A DNA stretch of 64,000 nucleotides from contig NZ_JAMBOS010000014.1 in the NCBI RefSeq assembly GCF_023715705.1, forward strand, positions 29,012 to 93,011, in the 5' to 3' direction. Positions 55,110 to 62,100 of the stretch are shown piece by piece (positions within the stretch are counted from its first letter, which is position 1; the number at the start of each line of letters is the position of its first letter). The position numbers and the translations under genes are program-made. The notes beneath the pieces were generated by a model. The model worked only from the letters and a program-made list of their open reading frames with translations, did no database searches and was not told the DNA's origin. The DNA comes from Halalkalibacter oceani. Lineage in GTDB: Bacteria; Bacillota; Bacilli; Bacillales; Bacillaceae_D.

Positions 55110-55841
55110 ATGCTGCATATTGTATTCTCATATTCCGCTGAAAAAATGGTGAGGCACGCCTTGAAGGACAAGGAGGGGCCTTTTGCGGGGGATGTTCTCT
55201 CCTATGAGCCGCAGCTGCAGCTCGGCGATCTGCAGGATGATAGGAAACGTTTTCGGAAATGGGCGGATGTTTATCAGGTGCCTGGGTCCGATGAGGAGAT
55301 GGCGATGTTCATTAAGGCGCTAAGGCAGACGGAGCAAAACGTGATTGAGGCGCTTAGAAAGAAAAAGGAGGCGGTTTTCTGGGTTGGAGAAACAGCCGGC
55401 GATGAACTGGCTTTTTTACGTCTGACCAACCTGCTGGAGGAAGAGAAAGCCACGCTGTTGCTCAAACGGATGAGAGGGAGGCTGTCGGTGAACAATCTGG
55501 AAGATGATAAACCCGTCATTTTAACGAGGGAAGCCTTGCAGCACTACCGGCAAAAATGGCGAGAAATCAATAAAAAAGGGGACAGGCTGCGCATCAGGCG
55601 GGGAGACTTCGCTTATCATTTCGTCGAGGATGCTGTTTATGATGAGCAATTGCTCGCTCTGCTGCCGGACGAAGAGCCGGTCAGGCTCGTCGTCGTAGCG
55701 GGAGAAATGTACAGCAAAGCCCCGCACCTCCCTTATTATTTTTTTATTTGGAGAATTGATTGCTTAAAGAAAACAGGAATTATCGAGGTAGAAGGCGAAG
55801 AAAAAGGGATAAAGACTATGTCGATCAGACGACTAAAGTGA
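55110..55841 (+). CDS. DUF1835/DUF3658 domain protein
   Basis: This is a 243-residue soluble protein. The N-terminal half (LHIVFSYSAEKMVRHALKD, GDVLSYEPQLQLGDLQDD) matches the DUF1835 pattern, with WVGETAGDELAFLRLTNLL in the middle; the C-terminal part fits the usually linked DUF3658 region. No enzymatic residues are recognised. It is followed 11 bases later by a nitrilase-family hydrolase, possibly one transcript. The function of the family is not known to me. Confidence 0.75.
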   Translation: MLHIVFSYSAEKMVRHALKDKEGPFAGDVLSYEPQLQLGDLQDDRKRFRKWADVYQVPGSDEEMAMFIKALRQTEQNVIEALRKKKEAVFWVGETAGDELAFLRLTNLLEEEKATLLLKRMRGRLSVNNLEDDKPVILTREALQHYRQKWREINKKGDRLRIRRGDFAYHFVEDAVYDEQLLALLPDEEPVRLVVVAGEMYSKAPHLPYYFFIWRIDCLKKTGIIEVEGEEKGIKTMSIRRLK

Positions 55842-55852
55842 GGGCGAAAAAG

Positions 55853-56638
55853 ATGAAAATGGCAATGTATCAAATGGAAATCATCCCGGGAAACCCTGGG
55901 GCAAATAGAGAGAAAGTGAGACGGTGGGCACACGATGTGATGCAAAAGGAGCAGCCTGAATTATTAGTTCTACCGGAAATGTGGACAACGGCCTACACGC
56001 TGGAGAATCTGTCGGACATTTTAGCGGAAGACGGGGATCAGACAGAACCGTTTTTGCAGGAGCTCGCTTCCTCCCTTCACGTACCGATTGTCGCCGGCTC
56101 GATCGCTGTGAAAGAAGAGGATCAAATATTTAACCGGGCTTTCGTGATCAATGAGCAAGGACAAACCGTTTATCACTATGACAAAATTCACCTCGTCCCG
56201 ATGCTCGATGAGCCAAACTATTTAACAGGTGGACGGAATCCGGTAAAGGTATTTGAAATGGCAGGGCGTAAAATGGGGCTTGTCATCTGCTATGACCTGC
56301 GCTTCCCTGAATTGTTCCGCTCGCTTGCTTTGCAAGGAGCGGAAGTGATCTTCGTCCTCGCCGAATGGCCGATGGCCCGCATCCACCATTGGGAGGTGCT
56401 GCAACAGGCGCGGGCGATCGAGAACCAGGTGTTCATCGTCAGCTGCAATTGCGTCAACAGCTACGATGGAGTAGAATTTGCCGGAACGTCACTGGCGATC
56501 AACCCGTGGGGCGAGATCGTCGCCAAAGGAAGCAAAGCCGAAGAAGAAACGATCACGACCACTCTCCCGCTCCATGAAACAGCGCGCATCCGCGAGGAGG
56601 TACCGGTCTTTTCCAGCAGGGTGCCGGACTTGTATTAA
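55853..56638 (+). CDS. Carbon-nitrogen hydrolase (nitrilase superfamily, omega-amidase-like)
   Basis: This is a 261-residue amidase with the Glu-Lys-Cys triad: Glu42 in LVLPEMWTTAY, Lys111 in YHYDKIHLVPM and Cys146 in MGLVICYDLRFPELF. It resembles branch 10 (Nit/omega-amidase, MtnU) proteins that deamidate 2-oxoglutaramate-like compounds or repair deaminated glutathione. The start is ATG 55853; the frame extends upstream into the DUF1835 gene but only as an Arg/Lys-rich overlap. AGTGAGGGCG serves as ribosome site. Confidence 0.9.
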   Translation: MKMAMYQMEIIPGNPGANREKVRRWAHDVMQKEQPELLVLPEMWTTAYTLENLSDILAEDGDQTEPFLQELASSLHVPIVAGSIAVKEEDQIFNRAFVINEQGQTVYHYDKIHLVPMLDEPNYLTGGRNPVKVFEMAGRKMGLVICYDLRFPELFRSLALQGAEVIFVLAEWPMARIHHWEVLQQARAIENQVFIVSCNCVNSYDGVEFAGTSLAINPWGEIVAKGSKAEEETITTTLPLHETARIREEVPVFSSRVPDLY

Positions 56639-56729
56639 GGGAGCTACCGCTCGATAGCACGAGCCTGAACCAGCTAAGGAGTCTTGGCTGGTTTTTCGTT
56701 CCAGCATAAAATGGAAAGAGGAGGCTAAA

Positions 56730-57314
56730 ATGAATCGACCTAGACCTGTACGTTTTTATGAGGAGAGATTAAAGGCTATTGATGAAGACATTTGCATAAT
56801 GATTTCAACGAGAAAACAACTATCAAGCAACCCGGGATTTCCACCACTTGAGTATATAGCGGACTGGTCGAAAAAATACGGCTTATATGAATCATTGTTG
56901 TTCACCTTTTTTAAGGATTTATTAGAAGAGGAACGTTTCCGCCCTATTATTGAGCCAGAAGGGTTTAGAACGCACGTCCCAGTTTTTAAGTCATATAATG
57001 AAGGTGAATTACTATATACTATTCCTTTTTTAAGACAATACTCCAATGCGAGTGTCGTACACTTAAATATTGATTGGAACCCGCAGAATTCAGAAATGAC
57101 TTCTAAGTTACAAAAAGTATTTTATGAGTTGGATTTCGGAAATTCGTATGAATGTAGAAAAGAAAGTGGTAGCGGTAATAGAGGTCATCAACATATAAAA
57201 TTTGTTATAACCCCAGTATTGCCTGATAATTTAGAGGGAATTGACATAAAGCTCTGCAAATATTTCGATCCTTATAAAATGAAAAAGGCAGATCATGATA
57301 AAACATTTGTTTAG
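56730..57314 (+). CDS. Hypothetical protein of low GC content
   Basis: This 194-residue soluble protein has no known domain that I can name with confidence. Its first 60 residues (EERLKAIDEDICIMISTRKQ, then IADWSKKYGLYESLLFTFF) have a helical pattern reminiscent of AroQ chorismate mutases, without an obvious active site. GAAAGAGGAGG precedes the ATG. Base composition is far richer in AT than the genes to its left, and the tRNA fragment of an integrative element follows 32 bases later. It may be a foreign gene left by an earlier integration at the same tRNA. Confidence 0.7.
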   Translation: MNRPRPVRFYEERLKAIDEDICIMISTRKQLSSNPGFPPLEYIADWSKKYGLYESLLFTFFKDLLEEERFRPIIEPEGFRTHVPVFKSYNEGELLYTIPFLRQYSNASVVHLNIDWNPQNSEMTSKLQKVFYELDFGNSYECRKESGSGNRGHQHIKFVITPVLPDNLEGIDIKLCKYFDPYKMKKADHDKTFV

Positions 57315-57346
57315 TGAAAAGGACTACACTTTAATTTGAAATAACA

Positions 57347-57396
57347 CTACCATGGTAAGGTGGGGGTCAGCGGTTCAAGTCCGCTTGGAAGCTCCA
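57347..57396 (+). tRNA. 3' half of tRNA-Thr(GGT): element attachment site
   Basis: The sequence folds as anticodon arm (CTACC-ATGGTAA-GGTGG, anticodon GGT), short variable loop, T arm (AGCGG-TTCAAGT-CCGCT), 3' acceptor strand TGGAAGC, discriminator T and CCA. The 5' half (acceptor, D arm) is missing: the bases before it do not pair. With an integrase gene next door, this is the duplicated core (attL or attR) of an element inserted at the 3' end of a tRNA-Thr gene. Confidence 0.88.
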
Positions 57397-57412
57397 GGAG
57401 ATTATTACTTGT

Positions 57413-57438
57413 AAACCCTATGAGATAAGGGTTTTTTT
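57413..57438 (+). terminator. tRNA terminator carried with the attachment site
   Basis: ACCCT and AGGGT form a short stem with an 8-base loop, then seven T. Confidence 0.7.
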
Positions 57439-57487
57439 ATTTTGTCTTAAACCGAATAAATGGAAGAAATAGGGTTTAAATTAGCAT

Positions 57488-57509
57488 TTGACAACATTTT
57501 GACAACATT
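57488..57509. repeat. Tandem 11-bp direct repeats, likely integrase arm sites
   Basis: TTGACAACATT occurs twice in direct succession (57488-57498 and 57499-57509), between the tRNA core and the integrase stop. Such repeats beside the core are the usual binding sites of an Arm-type integrase N-domain. Confidence 0.6.
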
Positions 57510-57514
57510 TTTTC

Positions 57515-58681
57515 TTATTTTTTTTCGGCTTGTTCTTCGGCTGAATTTTTGATGCTTGCTTCTTGGCTCTTGTAAAACATTTTTCCGAATTGATCAGCCA
57601 AGTCTTTTTGCATGTTCGGTAGGATATGGGCATAAATGTTTAGCAGCACGCTTGCATCAGAATGGCCGAGACGTTCCGCGACTGCTTTTGGATTAGCCCC
57701 ATTCTTTAACAAAATCGTGGCGTGAGTATGGCGCAGTTCGTGAAACGTGATCGATTTTACGGCTGCTTTTTCTTTCAAATTTTGAAAAGCTCGCATTAGG
57801 TTTCTAGGTGTTGTTGGTGTGCCTGTTTGTGAGGGGAGTAGCAAGCCTAAGGGGTTAAAGCTTCCACCAGATGCTAACATTGTCTTTTTTACTTTTTGTG
57901 ATTGCTTTTTTATATCAATTAATGTGGTTGGATCGATGGATATAAGTCGGTGGCCACTACTCGTTTTGGTGTAAGGGCGAATGTCTTTTCCACTGTGACT
58001 TAACGTTTGGGTTACGGAAAGTGTTCCGTGGTTTAAGTTAATATCTTCTATTGCTAGTCCTAGAATTTCTCCTTGTCTCATTCCTGTTGTAAGGGCGAGT
58101 AGGAAGGCAACATAGTATTGACTGTTTTGTGCTGCATGGAGAAATGAATTGGCTTCTATCTCACTCCAGACCTCAATTTTCTTACGCTTTCCTTTTGGTT
58201 TTGAAACAAGAGATGCTACATTCCTATTAATTAATTGCCACTTTATCGCTTGATTAAGGGCATTTTTTATAACGGCATGCACATCTTGAATGGTGGTTGG
58301 GGAGAGGCATTTCTCTGTTGCTAGCAAATTGTAAAATTCAGTTATGTGAAATGGTTCTAATTTGGAGAGAGCGATTTTTCCGAGCAATGGTTTGATATGG
58401 ACCCTAATAAGTGTAGCGTATTTGTTATGGGTGGATTTTTCAATGCTTTGTTGTTTGCTTACTAACCATTTTTCGAGATAGTCGTCAAGCAACATTTTGC
58501 TAGGCTCTGAATAGTTTCCTTGTTCAAATTTGACAATAAGGTCAGCGCAATAAGCTTGTGCTTCTTTCTTGGTGTGAAAGCCAGTTTTTGTTGTTTGTTT
58601 GCGTTTTCCTGTTGCCGGATCTACTCCTAAGTCAATAGAAAAGGACCATTTACTTCCGCGTTTTCTGAAAGAACCTTTCAT
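57515..58681 (-). CDS. int: Tyrosine recombinase (phage/ICE integrase)
   Basis: This 388-residue site-specific recombinase inserts and excises the element at tRNA-Thr. Domains are an N-terminal Arm-binding domain (about 1-55: WSFSIDLGVDPATGKRKQTT), a SAM-like core-binding domain (about 60-165) and a catalytic domain with Arg in TTGMRQGEILGL, HELRHTHATILLKNG and the nucleophile Tyr in SVLLNIYAHILP. The start is ATG 58681 with GAAGGTGA before it; the frame continues upstream but overlaps the next gene. It is adjacent to the attachment core, as expected. Confidence 0.95.
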   Translation of the reverse strand: MKGSFRKRGSKWSFSIDLGVDPATGKRKQTTKTGFHTKKEAQAYCADLIVKFEQGNYSEPSKMLLDDYLEKWLVSKQQSIEKSTHNKYATLIRVHIKPLLGKIALSKLEPFHITEFYNLLATEKCLSPTTIQDVHAVIKNALNQAIKWQLINRNVASLVSKPKGKRKKIEVWSEIEANSFLHAAQNSQYYVAFLLALTTGMRQGEILGLAIEDINLNHGTLSVTQTLSHSGKDIRPYTKTSSGHRLISIDPTTLIDIKKQSQKVKKTMLASGGSFNPLGLLLPSQTGTPTTPRNLMRAFQNLKEKAAVKSITFHELRHTHATILLKNGANPKAVAERLGHSDASVLLNIYAHILPNMQKDLADQFGKMFYKSQEASIKNSAEEQAEKK

Positions 58682-58715
58682 CGTAATCACCTTCTTTAAA
58701 TCGAATGTAACGCAG

Positions 58716-58904
58716 CTATGATTCCTGGCTGTATTGCTTAAGCAATTTCGAACAGGCTTCCTGAGCTTCTTTCTTCGTCTTAAATCCTTTTTTTGATTTA
58801 TACACTTGTTTTCCAGTCGAAGGATCAACACCAAGGTTGACACGGAACCTCCACTTATAAGCTGATGTGTTACCTTTTTCCGGATACTTTTGAACGTTAA
58901 CCAT
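58716..58904 (-). CDS. Free-standing Arm DNA-binding domain protein
   Basis: This 62-residue protein has a near-perfect AAAGGAGGTGAT ribosome site. Its sequence KWRFRVNLGVDPSTGKQVYK then SKKGFKTKKEAQEACSKLL parallels the first 55 residues of the adjacent integrase, about half identical by eye, and nothing else follows the domain. It could compete with the integrase for arm sites or act as a directionality factor. It lies 34 bases upstream of int on the same strand. Confidence 0.8.
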   Translation of the reverse strand: MVNVQKYPEKGNTSAYKWRFRVNLGVDPSTGKQVYKSKKGFKTKKEAQEACSKLLKQYSQES

Positions 58905-58942
58905 TATAATCACCTCCTTTCAAAGTCACAACCTTAACGATC

Positions 58943-59566
58943 CTAAACCGGCTCAAAAATCACCTGCACCACTTTCCCATAAATCTGCGCATTCCCATCC
59001 CGTACCAGCATGGGCTCGTACTTCGCATTATCCGAGTAAAGAAACACATCACCATTATCCGTCTTTTTAACCCGCTTTAAGGTCGCTTCATCACCATCAA
59101 CTGCGACAACAGCAATCTCTCCGGAATCAACATCGTCCTGCTTTTTAACAAGGACACGATCCCCCTCACTAATCCGACTTCGACCTTCCATTGCATCCCC
59201 TTTCACTTCCAAAATAAAGACATCACCTTCACGATACTTTCCATCATCAGGAATGTAGGTGTATTCAATAATGTTTTCTGGTACATCAATCGGGTCGTTG
59301 GGTGCGATTTTTTTCATTACTGGCACGCGTATCACCCCATGAACAGTTTTTATTTCGGGAGGAGGAGAGTGAAAGCCTAATAGCTCATTTGGAGAGAGGT
59401 TAAAGTAGGAGGCAATTTTATTGAGGCGGTGGGGACGGGGAATTTTTTCATTCCGTTCATAGGCTGCGATTGATGCTTGTGAGACCCCGATTATTTCTCC
59501 AAGCTTAACTTGGGAAAGATTTTTTTTTAAGCGTTCCTCTTTTAAAAGTTTTCCAAATGTAGACAT
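58943..59566 (-). CDS. CI-like phage repressor with inactive S24 peptidase domain
   Basis: This 207-residue repressor has an N-terminal HTH (LSQVKLGEIIGVSQASIAAY, residues 18-37) and a C-terminal LexA/S24 fold. The usual nucleophile Ser in a GDSM motif is Ala125 (VKGDAMEGRS; codon GCA), while the general-base Lys164 is kept (ATLKRV). The scissile Ala-Gly is also absent (KIAPNDPIDV). So RecA-stimulated self-cleavage appears impossible. It is divergent from the Cro-like gene across a 184-base operator region. Confidence 0.9.
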   Translation of the reverse strand: MSTFGKLLKEERLKKNLSQVKLGEIIGVSQASIAAYERNEKIPRPHRLNKIASYFNLSPNELLGFHSPPPEIKTVHGVIRVPVMKKIAPNDPIDVPENIIEYTYIPDDGKYREGDVFILEVKGDAMEGRSRISEGDRVLVKKQDDVDSGEIAVVAVDGDEATLKRVKKTDNGDVFLYSDNAKYEPMLVRDGNAQIYGKVVQVIFEPV

Positions 59567-59639
59567 TTTGCTCAGCTGCCTTCCTCTTTGTGAAATCGCT
59601 TCAAGTTATGACTTAGCGTTGTGATTTACTGTTATTATA

Positions 59640-59699
59640 TCACTAAAAGTAATTTTTGCAATATTTTTAAAGTTTTTGTTGTAATAAAACTTTTGGTGA
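59640..59699. promoter_or_regulatory. Operator candidates in the repressor/Cro intergenic region
   Basis: TCACTAAAAGT (59640-59650) and ACTTTTGGTGA (59689-59699) are inverted copies of one motif with a single mismatch. They lie in AT-rich DNA between divergent repressor and Cro-like genes, where phage operators are expected. Confidence 0.55.
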
Positions 59700-59750
59700 T
59701 GTACGATGAACTCATAAAATAACTTTAAGTACTTTTAAGGGGGTGAAGCG

Positions 59751-60011
59751 ATGGATCAGAGGAACTTACGATTTATTAATTTACGGCTGAAGCATAAGTT
59801 TACCCAGCAAGAGCTCGGACAACGAGTTGGGCTATCGCAAAGTATGATTGCTCACATTGAAGCAGGAACGAAAGAAACAAGTCGCTTGTATAAGCTGCGA
59901 TTGGCTAAAGAGTTTGATGTGTCTGTTGAATGGTTGTTTTACGAACAATTCCAAGAGGGAGGCAAAGGCTATGAATCAACGAATGAAATCCGATTATCCA
60001 CTCATTCTTAA
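59751..60011 (+). CDS. Cro-like XRE-family HTH protein
   Basis: This is an 86-residue DNA-binding protein with one HTH: FTQQELGQRVGLSQSMIAHI (residues 18-37). It is encoded divergently from the repressor and begins the rightward operon, as Cro/antirepressor regulators do. AGGGGGTGAAG precedes the ATG. Its last 41 bases overlap the next gene. Confidence 0.88.
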   Translation: MDQRNLRFINLRLKHKFTQQELGQRVGLSQSMIAHIEAGTKETSRLYKLRLAKEFDVSVEWLFYEQFQEGGKGYESTNEIRLSTHS

Positions 60012-60225
60012 AGCCGAACACATCTCCGAAATAATCGGCTGTTCCAAGCGAGTCGCCTATGAGGTCATGGATCGGGCTGATTTTCCGCTTGTGCGAATGG
60101 GGCGGTTGAAGCGAGTCGAGCGAGAAGCGTTTTTTGAGTGGATTGGCAGTCAAACGAGACAACCGCAACCGTCAATGGAGACGAGGGGGGATCAGCGATG
60201 GACCAAGAATGTTATCGGCATTTGA
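59971..60225 (+). CDS. Excisionase-like HTH protein
   Basis: This 84-residue protein has a MerR/excisionase-type winged helix: LKAEHISEIIGCSKRVAYEV then FPLVRMGRLKRVEREAFFEW, the standard pattern of the HTH_17 family. It could be the excisionase, although placement away from int is also seen for regulators. Start ATG 59971 has GAGGGAGGCAAAGG upstream and lies inside the Cro-like gene, showing coupling. Its end overlaps the next gene by 28 bases. Confidence 0.75.
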   Translation: MNQRMKSDYPLILKAEHISEIIGCSKRVAYEVMDRADFPLVRMGRLKRVEREAFFEWIGSQTRQPQPSMETRGDQRWTKNVIGI

Positions 60226-60515
60226 TGAGAAGCAGATATTGGCGTCCCGTCCTTTATCTTTTTACTGAACATCCTAAACTAGCGACGGTGTTTACAGATC
60301 GCTATTTTGATCTTGAACAGGAAATCATTTCCACCCGCAAATTAAAAACAACGAGTAAAGGCTGGAGCGAAAGTGAAAAATTTATGCTGGCGCTTGCCTT
60401 ACACCTCTACAATCCCGTACACAAACTACCTCAAGGTTTATCCGATATGGACTACTTAGATTCCACAAATACAGAACTTGCCTTCCACGCGCTCTCACTT
60501 CGGTATCGCACGTAA
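60198..60515 (+). CDS. Small phage protein (DUF6075-like)
   Basis: This 105-residue protein begins MDQECYRHLMRSRYWRPVLY. The second half (GWSESEKFMLALALHLYNP, then DSTNTELAFHALSLRYRT) resembles DUF6075 proteins of Bacillus prophages, which also carry an LAxxLYN block and a C-terminal RY. The assignment rests on memory of the pattern. GGGGGATC serves as ribosome site. Function unknown. Confidence 0.6.
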   Translation: MDQECYRHLMRSRYWRPVLYLFTEHPKLATVFTDRYFDLEQEIISTRKLKTTSKGWSESEKFMLALALHLYNPVHKLPQGLSDMDYLDSTNTELAFHALSLRYRT

Positions 60516-60528
60516 CAGGATGCCTACG

Positions 60529-61314
60529 ATGAATTATCTAACCGAACTCAAAGCCTTTTATGATCAGCTCGAACTAAATCCATTGAGCACATCTGCGATT
60601 GCAGTATGGCATGCACTTATGTACATCTGCAACAAAGTAGGATGGCCAGACGAATTTACGGTAGCTGTATCGATTATTTGCTTGAAGGCTGGAACAAAAG
60701 AACGAGCCTTTTATAACGCTCGCAATGAGTTAAAGCAAAAAGGCTATCTCACCTTCCAAAGTCGTCGTGGCAATCAAGCAGCCATCTATACGCTTACTCC
60801 GTTGTCTGCACAATATGCAGGCAAACTGGTAGACAATGATGCGCTTACTCCTTTGTCTGCACAATATGCAGACAAACTAGCAGACAATGATGCAGACAAA
60901 GTGGTAGACAGTGCTTCCCCATTAATTAAACAAAACAAAACAATAAACAAAACAAAACATAATAATCCTTTTCGCTTTTATGAGGAGAATGGCTTTGGCT
61001 TGCTGTCGCCATTTGTTCGTGACGATATCACGGCATGGTTGGAGGAAGGGTTTTTTGAGGAACCAGAAGCTGTGGTCATCGAAGCGATGAAACGAGCGAT
61101 TGTCCGCAATGTCTGCCACTGGCGCTATGTCTCTCGTATTTTGCAAAACTGGCAGGCGAGCAAGCTCACAACGATTGAGGCTATTTTAGCAGCAGACGAA
61201 TCTCATCACAAACGGGTAACGCCATTTCCACAAGCGAAGAAAGGAGGAGAGCGACATGATAAGAGCAAGCGCCTACCTTCCAGCGACTATACAGGCTATG
61301 ACTTTGGATTCTAA
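60529..61314 (+). CDS. DnaD-like replication initiator of the element
   Basis: This is a 261-residue protein. Residues 1-90 form a winged-helix initiator domain (STSAIAVWHALMYICNKVGW, ERAFYNARNELKQKGYLTFQ). A linker (about 88-150) contains a duplicated 17-residue unit (LTPLSAQYA.KL.DNDA), then a Lys/Asn/Thr tract. The C-terminal part (FRFYEENGFGLLSPFVRDDI, VCHWRYVSRILQNW) is a DnaB2/DnaD C-domain. The gene precedes and overlaps the helicase loader. The linker DNA carries iterons, so the protein probably binds its own gene as origin, as lambda O does. Confidence 0.9.
   Translation: MNYLTELKAFYDQLELNPLSTSAIAVWHALMYICNKVGWPDEFTVAVSIICLKAGTKERAFYNARNELKQKGYLTFQSRRGNQAAIYTLTPLSAQYAGKLVDNDALTPLSAQYADKLADNDADKVVDSASPLIKQNKTINKTKHNNPFRFYEENGFGLLSPFVRDDITAWLEEGFFEEPEAVVIEAMKRAIVRNVCHWRYVSRILQNWQASKLTTIEAILAADESHHKRVTPFPQAKKGGERHDKSKRLPSSDYTGYDFGF
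60802..60966 (+). other. Probable replication origin: 12-bp iterons plus AT-rich tract
   Basis: Eight copies of a GCAGACAAA-like motif lie inside the DnaD-like gene. Two are inverted (60802, 60852) and six direct (60817, 60829, 60868, 60880, 60892, 60904), the last four spaced exactly 12 bases. They are followed at 60921-60966 by a 46-base tract that is mostly A with some C and T (ACAAAACAAAACA-type), a likely unwinding element. Confidence 0.65.
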
Positions 61315-62083
61315 TATTCTCTCTCGCTATCAGTGTAAGGGCTGTCATGAAGCGGTGACGGTACGAGCGATTATGATGCCATTTGGACCAATGAAAGGGG
61401 AGACGGTTGAACTGACGTATGGGTGTCGGTGTGAAGATCTCGCTTTAGCTGAGTCTGTGCTAAAACGGCGAAAGCAACTGGAGAAGGAGCGTCTTTATAC
61501 GCTTTTTGATCAGAATAGTTTGATCAATGCTGATTTACAACAGGTCAATTTTGACACGTATGAGCCGAAAAATCCAAGTCAGGTTCAAGCGAAAAACGTT
61601 GCTGAGCAATATGCGACAGACTTTTCACTGACGACAGCTGGAAATTTATTATTTACAGGCACATATGGGTTGGGGAAATCCCACCTTGCCGTCGCCGTTG
61701 TGAAACAATTACTTAAGCGGGGGTATAGTTGTCTGTTTATCTCTGTGCCAAAACTATTAACGACATTAAAGGCGACTTATAACAAAAATAGCGACCAATC
61801 GGAGGACGAGCTTTTGCGTGGATTGGAAAAAACGGATTGTCTCGTGTTAGATGACATTGGAGCTGAACACGGAAACGATCAACAAGGGAGCTGGTCGATT
61901 GCCAAAGTGTTTGAGGTCGTTGATAGTCGTTTAGGGAAACCGACGATTTTCACAACGAATCTGACAGGCAAGGAGTTGATGCAAAAAGTAGGTGCCCGTA
62001 ATTTTTCTAGGATGATGAATAAAACAGAGGCGATTACAATTTCGGGGGAGGACTACCGATTACTTCAATTTAAAAACAGGTAA
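61256..62083 (+). CDS. DnaC/DnaI-like helicase loader
   Basis: This 275-residue AAA+ ATPase probably loads the replicative helicase at the element's origin. The N-terminal zinc-binding region has CKGCHE and YGCRCED; the ATPase core has Walker A GTYGLGKSHLAVA, Walker B CLVLDDIGAE and the sensor IFTTNLTGKEL, with an Arg-rich RNFSRMMNK near the end. AAAGGAGGAGAG precedes the ATG, which lies inside the DnaD-like gene (59-base overlap). Confidence 0.92.
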   Translation: MIRASAYLPATIQAMTLDSNILSRYQCKGCHEAVTVRAIMMPFGPMKGETVELTYGCRCEDLALAESVLKRRKQLEKERLYTLFDQNSLINADLQQVNFDTYEPKNPSQVQAKNVAEQYATDFSLTTAGNLLFTGTYGLGKSHLAVAVVKQLLKRGYSCLFISVPKLLTTLKATYNKNSDQSEDELLRGLEKTDCLVLDDIGAEHGNDQQGSWSIAKVFEVVDSRLGKPTIFTTNLTGKELMQKVGARNFSRMMNKTEAITISGEDYRLLQFKNR

Positions 62084-62100
62084 CAAAGGGGAGAAAATTG

